Shown here: piece after piece, positions 45,101 through 53,518 of the stretch
How the letters are laid out: each line of letters opens with the position of its first letter
How positions within the stretch are numbered: the stretch's first letter is position 1
Assembly (NCBI RefSeq): GCF_020831925.1
Contig: NZ_JAFIFQ010000014.1
Span: forward strand, 1-62,558
Reading direction: 5' to 3'
DNA length: 62,558 bases
Origin: Alkalimonas sp.
GTDB taxonomy: Bacteria > Pseudomonadota > Gammaproteobacteria > Enterobacterales > Alteromonadaceae
Program-made: the position numbers and the translations under genes
The notes under the pieces: model-generated
What the model was told of the DNA's origin: nothing
The model's database searches: none
What the model saw: only the letters and a program-made list of their open reading frames with translations

Positions 45101-46210
45101 CTACTCGCTGACATAATCCACCACTTCCAGGCCAAACCCGGATAAAGCGTGATACTTCTTTGGTTTGCTGAGCAAACGCATCTTTCCAACGCCCAAACTA
45201 GCCAGAATCTGCGAGCCCACACCGACGGTGCGAGAAGTCCCTTGCCAGGGTGCCGACTTAGGTTGCTCACCTTTGTCTTCCGCTTCGAAGGCTTGCACCA
45301 TCCGCACCAGGGCCTCAGGGCTTTCATGCTTGCCCAACAACACAAGGACACCGCCTTCATCGGCGATGCGCTGCATGGCGTGGTGCAGTGGGAAGCTTCG
45401 GTTTGCAGCCCGATCAGCCAGCAATAAATCGCTGAAGGTATTGTGCAAGTGCACCCGCACCAGACAAGGCTCATCGGCTTTAATATCCCCTTTCACTAAG
45501 GCAAAGTGGATTTGGTTATCAATGGTGTCTCGAAAGGTTACCAGCTCAAAATCACCAACATCGGTACTAAGCTGACAACGAGCCACCTGCTCAATGGTGG
45601 TTTCATTCAGGTTGCGGTATTCAATAAGATCAGCGATGGTGCCAATTTTAATGCTGTGCTTAGCCGCAAATTTTTCCAGATCCGGCCGCCGCGCCATGGT
45701 GCCATCTTCGTTGAGAATTTCCACAATAACCGCTGCAGGCTCCAACCCAGCCAACCGGGTTAGATCACAGCCGGCTTCGGTATGACCAGCACGGTTTAAT
45801 ACACCACCATTTTGAGCTTTTAATGGGAAAATATGGCCAGGTTGCACAATGTCGCTAGCTCGGGCATCCCGGGCCACCGCTGCTTTAACGGTGCGAGCCC
45901 GATCAGCGGCAGAAATTCCGGTAGTAACTCCTTCAGCGGCTTCAATCGACACGGTAAAAGCAGTACTGAACTGCGATTTATTGCTGTCGACCATCAAGGG
46001 TAAATTCAGTTGCTTACAACGATCTTCGGTCAGAGTCAGGCAAATCAGACCGCGGCCATGGGTCGCCATAAAGTTAATGGCTTCCGGAGTAACGTATTCG
46101 GCTGCCATCACCAAATCGCCCTCATTCTCCCGATCCTCATCATCCATCAGAATGACCATTCGGCCCTGGCGAATGTCTTCAATAATTTCTGCCGTACTGT
46201 TTAATTGCAT
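45101..46210 (-). CDS. ribB: DHBP synthase with degenerate GTP cyclohydrolase II domain (RibBA/RibBX)
   Basis: A 369-residue fusion. The N-terminal domain (about 1-205) is a complete 3,4-dihydroxy-2-butanone 4-phosphate synthase: [34 protein letters not shown] and [14 protein letters not shown]. The C-terminal GTP cyclohydrolase II-like domain lacks the three zinc Cys that active RibA keeps; the matching region reads [20 protein letters not shown]. It should therefore not hydrolyse GTP, as in the RibBX proteins known from proteobacteria. A separate ribA must exist elsewhere. It lies between ribE and ribH. Confidence 0.93.
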   Translation of the reverse strand: MQLNSTAEIIEDIRQGRMVILMDDEDRENEGDLVMAAEYVTPEAINFMATHGRGLICLTLTEDRCKQLNLPLMVDSNKSQFSTAFTVSIEAAEGVTTGISAADRARTVKAAVARDARASDIVQPGHIFPLKAQNGGVLNRAGHTEAGCDLTRLAGLEPAAVIVEILNEDGTMARRPDLEKFAAKHSIKIGTIADLIEYRNLNETTIEQVARCQLSTDVGDFELVTFRDTIDNQIHFALVKGDIKADEPCLVRVHLHNTFSDLLLADRAANRSFPLHHAMQRIADEGGVLVLLGKHESPEALVRMVQAFEAEDKGEQPKSAPWQGTSRTVGVGSQILASLGVGKMRLLSKPKKYHALSGFGLEVVDYVSE

Positions 46211-46258
46211 AAGAACCTTCTATGACTGAATCTTTTCTTTTTCAAAAAGCCGGCCAGC

Positions 46259-46906
46259 TCAGATAAAGCCTCGGGCTCGGAGTAAATCGGTACTGACGCC
46301 AGCTGCTGAAGGAGCTTTACCTTGCAGTAGGCGTTCCAGATAACGAGCAATCAAATCCACTTCCAGGTGCAGTGCTGTCCCCACCTCTGCCTGCTGCAAG
46401 GTAGTCACCAAGGCTGTATGCGGCACTATGGTGAGTCGAAATGCATCATCAGTGAGCTCATTTACGGTCAGGCTAATGCCATCCAGGGTAATGGACCCCT
46501 TTTCAGCAATGTAACGACTCAAGGCTTGCGGCATAGCCAACCAAAGCTCCCAACTATCCGCTTTCTTTTCGATGGCCCGAATACGGCCAATACCATCCAC
46601 ATGACCACTGACCAGATGACCGCCAAGCCGGGTACTTGGTAACAGAGCTTTTTCCAGGTTGATCCGCTGGCCGCTTTGATAATTACCAAATAAAGTCCGG
46701 CGCAGCGTTTCTGCCGATAGGTCTGCCTGAAATGCATCGCTGCTTTTGGCAATGACAGTCAGGCAGACGCCATTGCTGGCGATACTATCACCAAGCTTCA
46801 CATCGGAAAAATCCAGCTGCTCGCTTTCAATCCATAGCCGCATGCCCTGCCCTGACTTTTGGCTGGAGCGAATATGACCAACTGCCTCTATAATTCCGGT
46901 AAACAT
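46259..46906 (-). CDS. ribE: Riboflavin synthase alpha chain RibE
   Basis: Converts two lumazines to riboflavin and the pyrimidine. The 215-residue protein begins MFTGIIEAVGHI and contains two internal lumazine-binding repeats, with SIASNGVCLTVI in the first and KGSITLDGISLTVN in the second; GGHLVSGHVDG joins them. I start at 46906, behind GAGGA. It follows ribD with a small separation and precedes ribBA. Confidence 0.96.
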   Translation of the reverse strand: MFTGIIEAVGHIRSSQKSGQGMRLWIESEQLDFSDVKLGDSIASNGVCLTVIAKSSDAFQADLSAETLRRTLFGNYQSGQRINLEKALLPSTRLGGHLVSGHVDGIGRIRAIEKKADSWELWLAMPQALSRYIAEKGSITLDGISLTVNELTDDAFRLTIVPHTALVTTLQQAEVGTALHLEVDLIARYLERLLQGKAPSAAGVSTDLLRARGFI

Positions 46907-46913
46907 GCTATCC

Positions 46914-48032
46914 TCAGCTCTGCAGCGTTGCAATGAAACGTATATCTGGCCCCAGCTGACGGATATCCTGCCAACTCAGTGCAATGCCGTCATTTAATTG
47001 GGTGAGTTCAGCTATCGCCACCAAGCCTCGCGCATGATGCCCCAAAATTATCGGGGCCTGATACAACCAGAACTCATCCACCAAATTAGCCTGCAACAAG
47101 GAGCCTGCTAAGCGGGCACCAGCTTCCACCCAAAGGGCGTTGATGTGTTGCTGCGCTAATTCCCGCATTAGTATCTGCAAATCAAACTGCTCCCTCTTCA
47201 GGGACGGAACGTATAAAACATCAGCACCAGCCGGAGCCGACAGTTTGCTGTCTTCCGGGTATACCAGTATCAGTTTACCCGGCAGGGCGAACAAAGCTTC
47301 TTTGCCTGTCAGACGCTGGCGTCGGTCCAATACCACCCGAACCGGCTGACGGTAGTGCCCATCCTGCAACGGGCTGATAGATGACAAGGCCTGTTCCGGC
47401 CGCACGCTCAAACGGGCGTCATCACGCAAAACGGTTTCCGCCGTGGATAACACAGCACAGCTTTGCGCGCGTTGCAATTGCACATCCGCACGAGCCTCTT
47501 TAGAGGTAATCCACTGACTGACACCATTATTCAGGGCGGTTTTACCATCCAGGCTAGCTGCCAGCTTCAAGCGCACAAAGGGACGCTGTTGCTCCATGCG
47601 GGTTAAAAATCCGGGGTTCAGTAACCTGGCACTTTCAGTCATCAGCCCACTTTGCACTTCAATGCCTGCGGCCTTTAGCAGAGTCGCGCCGCGGCCTGCC
47701 ACCTGCGGGTTGGGATCCTGCATCGCCATCACCACCCGGCGCACACCTGCCTCGATTAAAGCCTCTGCGCATGGCGGCGTACGCCCATAATGACTACAGG
47801 GTTCCAGCGTGACGAAACAGTCTGCACCACGAGCCAGCTCCCCTGCTTGCCGTAATGCGACCACTTCGGCATGGGGACCGCCAGCCTGATGGTGATAACC
47901 TTCACCAACAATCTGGCCATGATGCACCAACACAGCGCCTACATTGGGATTCGGCGAGGTGGTAAAACGCCCTTTTCGGGCCAACTCAATAGCCCGGGCC
48001 ATAAATCGATGATCATCGGCACTAAAGCTCAC
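46914..48032 (-). CDS. ribD: Bifunctional deaminase/reductase RibD
   Basis: Performs the deaminase and reductase steps after GTP cyclohydrolase. The N-terminal deaminase (about 1-145) has GPHAEVVAL and [17 protein letters not shown], giving the His-Cys-Cys zinc site. The C-terminal reductase (about 150-372) has [14 protein letters not shown] and VVLDRRQRL. The length of 372 residues is normal. Its start overlaps the end of nrdR by 4 bases. Confidence 0.96.
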   Translation of the reverse strand: MSFSADDHRFMARAIELARKGRFTTSPNPNVGAVLVHHGQIVGEGYHHQAGGPHAEVVALRQAGELARGADCFVTLEPCSHYGRTPPCAEALIEAGVRRVVMAMQDPNPQVAGRGATLLKAAGIEVQSGLMTESARLLNPGFLTRMEQQRPFVRLKLAASLDGKTALNNGVSQWITSKEARADVQLQRAQSCAVLSTAETVLRDDARLSVRPEQALSSISPLQDGHYRQPVRVVLDRRQRLTGKEALFALPGKLILVYPEDSKLSAPAGADVLYVPSLKREQFDLQILMRELAQQHINALWVEAGARLAGSLLQANLVDEFWLYQAPIILGHHARGLVAIAELTQLNDGIALSWQDIRQLGPDIRFIATLQS

Positions 48033-48484
48033 TGCTCATCCCCAAGTTTTGCAATGGCTTCACCAAATTCACGGATATCTTTAAAGGAGCGATACACCGA
48101 AGCAAAGCGTACATAAGCCACTTTATCCAGTTTCACCAGCTCATCCATAATCAGATTTCCCAGCAACTGGCTGCTGACTTCCCGTTCACCGGTCGCTCGC
48201 AGTTGTGATTTCACTTTGTTGATCAGCTGCTCGGTTTGTTCGGTCGCGACCGGGCGTTTTTCCAGGGAACGGAGCAACCCACTGCGCAGCTTGTCTTCAT
48301 TAAAAGGCTCACGCGAGCCATCGCGTTTCACAATGCGTGGCATCACCAGCTCGGCCGACTCAAAGGTAGTAAAACGCTCATGACAGGCGCCACACTCGCG
48401 CCGACGACGTACCTGATGGCCATCGGCAACCAAGCGGGAATCAATCACTTTGGTATCATCTTTACCGCAAAAAGGGCAAAACAT
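48029..48484 (-). CDS. nrdR: Transcriptional repressor NrdR
   Basis: Represses ribonucleotide reductase genes when dATP is high. The 151-residue protein has an N-terminal zinc ribbon ([15 protein letters not shown] then [12 protein letters not shown]) and an ATP-cone domain ([20 protein letters not shown]). It starts the nrdR-ribD-ribE-ribBA-ribH-nusB operon, an arrangement conserved in gammaproteobacteria. Confidence 0.97.
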   Translation of the reverse strand: MFCPFCGKDDTKVIDSRLVADGHQVRRRRECGACHERFTTFESAELVMPRIVKRDGSREPFNEDKLRSGLLRSLEKRPVATEQTEQLINKVKSQLRATGEREVSSQLLGNLIMDELVKLDKVAYVRFASVYRSFKDIREFGEAIAKLGDEQ

Positions 48485-48517
48485 GCTTTGAGATCCTCTG
48501 AAAGCTGTGCTGATGGC

Positions 48518-48543
48518 AAAATGGCCGCTATTGCGGCCATTTT
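48518..48543 (-). terminator. Terminator of glyA
   Basis: AAAATGGCCGC (48518-48528) and GCGGCCATTTT (48533-48543) form a perfect 11-bp stem with a 4-base loop. The last pairs supply the T-run on either strand. It separates glyA from nrdR. Confidence 0.85.
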
Positions 48544-48560
48544 AGCATGAAAATCAAGCT

Positions 48561-49814
48561 TTAGGCATAGACTGGCAAACGACCACAAAGCTCTGAAACC
48601 TGAGCCCGCACCCGGTCAACGACCGACTCATCACCCATGTTATCCAGAATATCGCAGATAAAATCAGCCACTAAGCGCGCTTCCGCTTCTTTAAAACCAC
48701 GGCGGGTAATCGCCGGAGTACCAATACGCAGACCACTGGTCACAAAAGGTGAACGCGGGTCGTTCGGCACGGAGTTTTTATTGACGGTGATATGGGCACG
48801 ACCCAAGGCAGCATCCGCATCTTTACCAGTGATGTCCTTGTTGATTAAATCGACCAGGAACAAATGATTTTCGGTACCCCCGGATACAATGGTATAACCA
48901 CGCTTGATCATCTGATCACACATGGCTTTGGCATTCACAACGACCTGCTGCTGGTACACTTTGAATTCAGGCTCCAGCGCTTCTTTGAAAGCGACGGCTT
49001 TAGCTGCGATCACATGCATCAATGGGCCACCCTGGCTGCCAGGGAAAACCGCTGAGTTCAATTTCTTTTCAATGACTTCATTGCTGCGAGCCAGGATCAG
49101 GCCACCACGAGGACCAGCCAGCGTCTTATGCGTGGTGGTAGTAACCACATCAGCAAAAGGCACCGGGTTCGGGTACAGACCAGCCGCGACCAGGCCAGCG
49201 ACGTGCGCCATATCGACCAACAGGTAAGCACCTACTTTATCAGCAATGGCACGGAAACGCTGCCAATCAACAATGCCTGAATAGGCAGAGAAACCGGCAA
49301 TAATCAGTTTTGGCTTGTGCTCCAGCGCCAGTTGCTCGGCCTGATCGTAATCAATCACGCCAGTTTCAGGGTGCAGGCCATACTGCACTGACTTGTACAA
49401 CTTGCCTGAAGCACTGACGGTAGCACCGTGGGTTAAATGGCCACCATGCGCCAGGCTCATGCCCAGAATAGTGTCGCCGGCTTCCAGTAAAGCCAAAAAT
49501 ACAGCCGAGTTGGCCTGAGAACCAGAGTGTGGCTGCACATTGGCGTAATCGGCACCAAATAGCTCTTTGGCACGGGCTATAGCCAGATCTTCCACGATAT
49601 CGACATGCTCACAACCACCATAGTAACGCTTGTGCGGGTAGCCTTCAGCGTACTTGTTGGTCAGCTGAGTGCCTTGTGCTTGCAGCACGCGTGGGCTGGC
49701 ATAGTTCTCAGAGGCGATCAGCTCAATGTGATCTTCCTGACGCTGAGTTTCATCGGCAATAGCCTGCCACAAGGCTGGATCATAATCGGCAATATTCATG
49801 TCACGCTTCAACAT
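48561..49814 (-). CDS. glyA: Serine hydroxymethyltransferase GlyA
   Basis: A PLP enzyme interconverting serine and glycine with tetrahydrofolate, the main source of one-carbon units. The 417-residue sequence has [51 protein letters not shown] and the PLP-Lys motif [14 protein letters not shown]. The ATG at 49814 has GGAG suitably spaced. A small perfect hairpin lies just before the ribosome-binding site. Divergent from dinB. Confidence 0.97.
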   Translation of the reverse strand: MLKRDMNIADYDPALWQAIADETQRQEDHIELIASENYASPRVLQAQGTQLTNKYAEGYPHKRYYGGCEHVDIVEDLAIARAKELFGADYANVQPHSGSQANSAVFLALLEAGDTILGMSLAHGGHLTHGATVSASGKLYKSVQYGLHPETGVIDYDQAEQLALEHKPKLIIAGFSAYSGIVDWQRFRAIADKVGAYLLVDMAHVAGLVAAGLYPNPVPFADVVTTTTHKTLAGPRGGLILARSNEVIEKKLNSAVFPGSQGGPLMHVIAAKAVAFKEALEPEFKVYQQQVVVNAKAMCDQMIKRGYTIVSGGTENHLFLVDLINKDITGKDADAALGRAHITVNKNSVPNDPRSPFVTSGLRIGTPAITRRGFKEAEARLVADFICDILDNMGDESVVDRVRAQVSELCGRLPVYA

Positions 49815-49826
49815 AGGTTCTCCCGC

Positions 49827-49843
49827 AGCGTAGCTGCTACGCT
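49827..49843 (-). promoter_or_regulatory. Leader hairpin of glyA
   Basis: AGCGTAG-CTG-CTACGCT is a perfect 7-bp stem with a 3-base loop, ending a few bases before the glyA ribosome-binding site. It may affect mRNA stability or translation; no known riboswitch class is recognised. Confidence 0.4.
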
Positions 49844-49999
49844 TAGTTCATAGTAAGACTCGGCTTGAATGCGGCCTATTCTACCCGCAAAAACGTCAGG
49901 ATGCACTCGGATTTTAGCCATCTAAACATCCGGATCAATTTTCAGTTACTGCAACTGTGCAAAAATAAGCACAGTTACAGGCATTTCAAAGCACAATGC

Positions 50000-50027
50000 T
50001 TGCTTTTTAGCCACAGCCACCTAAAAT
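50000..50027 (+). promoter_or_regulatory. Promoter of dinB
   Basis: TTGCTT (50000-50005), a 16-base spacer and TAAAAT (50022-50027) form a plausible sigma-70 promoter. The LexA box begins one base after the -10. Confidence 0.55.
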
Positions 50028-50028
50028 A

Positions 50029-50044
50029 CTGTATATGCATACAC
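50029..50044 (+). promoter_or_regulatory. LexA (SOS) box upstream of dinB
   Basis: CTGTATATGCATACAC fits the consensus CTGT-N8-ACAG with only the last base different, and with the AT-rich centre typical of strong boxes. It overlaps the likely transcription start, 16 bases before the dinB ATG, so LexA would block initiation. Confidence 0.8.
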
Positions 50045-50059
50045 ATATTTGTACAAACA

Positions 50060-51115
50060 ATGGCGCAGCGTAAAATCATACATATCGACTTGGATTGCTT
50101 TTTTGCCGCAGTTGAAATGCGCGACAATCCACAGCTAGGTGATCAACCCATAGCCGTTGGGGGGAGTGTCAGCAGCCGAGGTGTGATCGCTGCATGCAAT
50201 TATCCAGCACGAACCTTTGGTGTTCGCTCGGCCATGCCGACAGCGCAGGCACTTAAACTATGTCCGCACCTGTTGTTGGTACCTGGCAGAATGCAGGCAT
50301 ACAAAGAAGCCAGTCAACAGGTCATGGCCATTTTAAAACGTTACAGCGATACCGTTGAACCTCTATCCCTGGATGAAGCTTATTTGGATGTAACCGGCAG
50401 TGTCTTGTGTCAGGGCAGTGCTACCCGTATTGCCGAGGCAATACGCCATACAATTAAATCAGAAACCGGCCTGACCGCTTCTGCCGGAGTAGCACCGAAT
50501 AAATTTTTGGCTAAGATTGCCAGTGATGAACGCAAGCCCGATGGCCTTTTTGTTATCTGCCCACATCAGGTACCAGATTTTGTTGCTAGATTACCAGTAC
50601 AAAAAATACCTGGCATTGGCCCGAAAACAGCTAGCCGCCTGCAGGAGCTCGGCGTGCATTATTGCCAGGATGTATTCAAAGTGCCTCTGGCTCGCTTGAT
50701 CCGACAATTTGGTGCATACAGCCAAACCTTACTGGAACGCTGCCAGGGGCTGGATCAAAGGCCTGTCAGCGCGGAGCGGGTACGTAAGTCGGTTGGAGTG
50801 GAGCAAACCTATGCCAAAGATAAATGCAGCTTGCAGGACTGTGAAGCCGAACTTCCTGCTTTGTTGCTCACCTTGCAACAGCGACTGGAACGCCACCGAG
50901 CTAGCAGTCTGGTGCATAAAGTGGCTGTGAAATTAAAATTTCATGATTTTCAGCAAACCACGGTCGAACAGCAATTGCAAACCGCCGATCTGGCGAGCAT
51001 CCGCTCCTTGCTGGTAACAGCCTGGCAGCGCGGTGAAGGCCGCCCGGTCCGGCTGATAGGCTTGCAAGCCGGTCTTGCCGAGCAGGATCATAAGCAACTG
51101 ATGCTTGAACTTTAG
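50060..51115 (+). CDS. dinB: DNA polymerase IV DinB
   Basis: An error-prone Y-family polymerase for translesion synthesis. The start at 50060 gives MAQRKIIHIDLDCFFAAVEM, with catalytic acids in DLDCFF and SLDEAYLDV, and the little-finger region up to residue 351. It ends QLMLEL, which resembles the beta-clamp-binding tail. The open frame extends 65 codons further upstream, but that stretch spans the promoter and LexA box and is not family-like. No clear Shine-Dalgarno is present. Confidence 0.95.
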   Translation: MAQRKIIHIDLDCFFAAVEMRDNPQLGDQPIAVGGSVSSRGVIAACNYPARTFGVRSAMPTAQALKLCPHLLLVPGRMQAYKEASQQVMAILKRYSDTVEPLSLDEAYLDVTGSVLCQGSATRIAEAIRHTIKSETGLTASAGVAPNKFLAKIASDERKPDGLFVICPHQVPDFVARLPVQKIPGIGPKTASRLQELGVHYCQDVFKVPLARLIRQFGAYSQTLLERCQGLDQRPVSAERVRKSVGVEQTYAKDKCSLQDCEAELPALLLTLQQRLERHRASSLVHKVAVKLKFHDFQQTTVEQQLQTADLASIRSLLVTAWQRGEGRPVRLIGLQAGLAEQDHKQLMLEL

Positions 51116-51120
51116 TCAAT

Positions 51121-51143
51121 AAAAAACCAGCGACAAGCGCTGG
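51121..51143 (-). terminator. Terminator of the cold-shock gene (minus strand)
   Basis: CCAGCG and CGCTGG arms, extended by flanking bases, with a 5-base loop; the minus strand continues with TTTTTT. It lies between the convergent dinB and csp genes and could serve both. Confidence 0.8.
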
Positions 51144-51166
51144 CTTTGCATGGAATGTGTTCCGGT

Positions 51167-51379
51167 TTAAGATACTACCGTCACGTTTTCAGCCTGAGGG
51201 CCTTTTTGACCGTCGACAATCTCAAAAGTCACTTGCTGACCTTCCAGTAAAGTCCGACGCCCGGTGCCGTTAATGGCCCGAAAGTGCACAAATACATCTT
51301 TGCCGCCTGCACGCTCAATAAAACCAAAACCTTTGTCTTCGTTAAACCACTTGACGGTACCGGTAATTAGATCTGACAT
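51167..51379 (-). CDS. Cold-shock-domain protein (Csp family)
   Basis: A 70-residue single cold-shock domain with RNP1 KGFGFIE and RNP2 VFVHFRAI, plus [12 protein letters not shown]. It binds single-stranded RNA or DNA and melts RNA structure. The 200-base leader region to the helicase gene contains TGATCA inverted repeats (51406-51423), which may shape the mRNA. The sequence looks like CspD/CspE-type members, but the exact paralogue cannot be set. The neighbouring DEAD-box helicase is on the same strand. Confidence 0.95.
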   Translation of the reverse strand: MSDLITGTVKWFNEDKGFGFIERAGGKDVFVHFRAINGTGRRTLLEGQQVTFEIVDGQKGPQAENVTVVS

Positions 51380-51405
51380 AACTCTCTCTTACATTTAACT
51401 TTCAT

Positions 51406-51423
51406 TGATCAGTGAGCTGATCA
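51406..51423 (-). repeat. TGATCA inverted repeat in the cold-shock gene leader
   Basis: TGATCA (51406-51411) and TGATCA (51418-51423) are each palindromic and form a 6-bp stem with a 6-base loop, 27 bases before the csp start codon. Possible RNA thermosensor or operator; weak evidence. Confidence 0.35.
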
Positions 51424-51578
51424 TTGAGTGAACCTTGTGAGCAATCAGCAAACCTAACAGCTGGCAGCTGATCTTCTTCACCCTGCCAACGAGTTGACAT
51501 GGTTATGGCACAGCAATGAAGCCAAATACCATAAAATCAGTGTAGCACTGAATTTGCGGAAAGTTGATGAATGCAGTA

Positions 51579-52904
51579 TTAATTTTTTTTACGCCGTACC
51601 GGAATATTACCATCATCACCGGCTTGAAAAACTTTTGATGCAGCAGCTTTGTGTGGCTTGTTAGTTTCACTGCTTTTTTTGTCAGATGGCCGCTTACCAG
51701 TGGTTTGCTTTTTCACTTTGGGTTGAGAAGCAGGTTTATCCTTTGGCTTACCGGTAAATCGTGCCGGCAAGCTATCGATCACAGAGAACTGGATGGGGTT
51801 ACGGAAAAAAGCCTCTAGTTGCTCCAGACTTAGCCAGTCTCTTGGGCCTACCAGTGAAATAGCCTCACCGCGCATACCTGCCCGGCCTGTGCGCCCAACC
51901 CGGTGCACGTACTCTTCGGCAAACTTAGGTAAGTCAAAATTCACCACATGCGATACCTGCAATAAATCGAGGCCGCGCGATGCGACATCGGTGGTGATCA
52001 AGATTTGGAATTTACCCTTGGCAAAATCTTGCATCACGCTGTTACGCTTTGCTTGGCTTAGTTTGCCGCTTAAACCAATGGCCTGAAAGCCTTGCTTAGC
52101 GAACCATTCAGGCAAGCGCTCGGTATCCGCTCTGGTTGCGGTAAATACAATGACTTGCCGCAAATCGGCAGCAAGCTTGAGCAAATGTGCCAGCAGCGCT
52201 TCTTTGTGGCTGAGGTTATCGCACAGATAAAAGTTTTGGCTGATATCGGCATGCTGCTGATGCGCATCATCGGTGGTAATGCGATGCGGCTTACGCAACA
52301 AAGCCAATGCTAATTCATTGACATCAATATGATCTAACGTTGCGGAGAACAACAGGGTTTGACGCAAACGATGAGAGGCAGCTTTATGGATGGTCATTAA
52401 TTCATTGGCAAAGCCAAGATCCAACATCCTGTCGGCCTCGTCAAGAATCAACAACTCCAGGCCCTGCAAAAAAATCGAGCGGTGTGCCAGGTGATCGCAA
52501 AACCGCCCTGGTGTTGCCACAATGATCTGCGGCTGACGCTTTAGCAATTTCTCCTGATCGTTGAAGTTTTCACCACCTAAAACCAAAGCAGCCTGGATCG
52601 GGGTATTGGCAATTAGCAAACGCAGCTGACCATACACTTGCTTAGCCAATTCCCGCGTTGGCGCCAGTATCAAGGCCCTTGCATCCTGGCGTGATAAGGG
52701 TTTGCTCCGCAACAAACGCTGCATCATGGGCAACAGATAGGCCAGCGTCTTGCCAGAGCCGGTGCGTGAGGATACCAGCAAGTCTTTACCCGTCAGTACG
52801 GCAGGAATGGCTTCCTGCTGTATCTCAGTCGGCTCGGTAAAACCAAGGTGCTGCATCGAACGCAGCAAGCGCGGGTCAAGCGCCAAGTCGGCAAAAGGCG
52901 TCAT
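51579..52904 (-). CDS. DEAD-box ATP-dependent RNA helicase (SrmB/RhlE-like)
   Basis: A 441-residue helicase with all core motifs: Q-motif GFTEPTEIQ, I SSRTGSGKT, Ia PTRELA, II DEAD, III SAT, V TDVASRG and VI HRVGRTGRAG. The C-terminal about 60 residues are a Lys-rich basic tail that likely binds rRNA. It resembles SrmB, which acts in 50S subunit assembly, but RhlE-type assignment is possible. It lies upstream of a cold-shock gene, consistent with a role in structured RNA at low temperature. Confidence 0.9.
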   Translation of the reverse strand: MTPFADLALDPRLLRSMQHLGFTEPTEIQQEAIPAVLTGKDLLVSSRTGSGKTLAYLLPMMQRLLRSKPLSRQDARALILAPTRELAKQVYGQLRLLIANTPIQAALVLGGENFNDQEKLLKRQPQIIVATPGRFCDHLAHRSIFLQGLELLILDEADRMLDLGFANELMTIHKAASHRLRQTLLFSATLDHIDVNELALALLRKPHRITTDDAHQQHADISQNFYLCDNLSHKEALLAHLLKLAADLRQVIVFTATRADTERLPEWFAKQGFQAIGLSGKLSQAKRNSVMQDFAKGKFQILITTDVASRGLDLLQVSHVVNFDLPKFAEEYVHRVGRTGRAGMRGEAISLVGPRDWLSLEQLEAFFRNPIQFSVIDSLPARFTGKPKDKPASQPKVKKQTTGKRPSDKKSSETNKPHKAAASKVFQAGDDGNIPVRRKKN

Positions 52905-52945
52905 CTGTTACTCCAAAAGGTCAATGACGCCATTATATCGCACAA

Positions 52946-53518
52946 TCAGTCCGCTGGCTCGACTATTGCCTCAATCCGCCGGTTGCTTGCCCGGGCAGCC
53001 TCAGTGGTTCCTTCTGCTCGTGGCTGTGTCTTACCATAGCCACGGGTAGATACCCTGGCAGCGTCAATGTTTAAACGGTTAATCAAAATACTTGCAACCG
53101 CCTCTGCCCGTCGTTCAGACAAATCCTGATTGTATTCATAGGAGCCTTGATCATCGGTATGGCCAGCAATGGTCACCTTGGTATTGATAAAGCGCTTAAG
53201 ATAATCAGCCAGCTCTTGCAGCTGAGGCAAGTACACCGGTTTGACAATAGCCTGATCAAAATCAAACAGAATATCCATTTCCAGTACCACCTGATCTTCT
53301 ACAAAGATACTGCAGCCAAATGCATCTACCCTGTCTCCAGCCGGTGTATCTGGACAGCGATCGCATTCATCCGGAATACCATCCCCATCCGAGTCCACCA
53401 CTACAGGTGGCTCTTTATGCACAATAGGACGCTGCCGCGGATCCTCGCTGCCCGCCCATAGCCACTGCGAACCTAGCAGCAGACTGATCAATAAAACAGC
53501 TTTGAACAAAGACATCAT
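52946..53518 (-). CDS. OmpA-family protein with calcium-binding thrombospondin-3 repeat
   Basis: A 190-residue envelope protein. A signal peptide (LFKAVLLISLLLGSQWLWA) is followed by a TSP3-like Ca-binding repeat, DSDGDGIPDECDRCPDTPAGD, and an OmpA C-terminal peptidoglycan-binding domain (LFDFDQAIVKP, IAGHTDDQGSYEYNQDLSERRA, YGKTQPRAEG, RRIE). It is the last gene of the Lap-type operon; its ATG overlaps the lapD stop (ATGA). In Shewanella an OmpA-like gene is also part of the bpf operon. It may tie the system to the cell wall, which is inference. Confidence 0.88.
   Translation of the reverse strand: MMSLFKAVLLISLLLGSQWLWAGSEDPRQRPIVHKEPPVVVDSDGDGIPDECDRCPDTPAGDRVDAFGCSIFVEDQVVLEMDILFDFDQAIVKPVYLPQLQELADYLKRFINTKVTIAGHTDDQGSYEYNQDLSERRAEAVASILINRLNIDAARVSTRGYGKTQPRAEGTTEAARASNRRIEAIVEPAD

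Noticed and set aside
45018-46258. FMN riboswitch for the flavin genes
   Set aside because: None of the conserved RFN-element blocks is present upstream of ribD, ribE, ribBA or ribH.
49865-50059. N-terminal extension of dinB by 65 codons
   Set aside because: The stretch contains the promoter and LexA box, and the family N-terminus begins at 50060.
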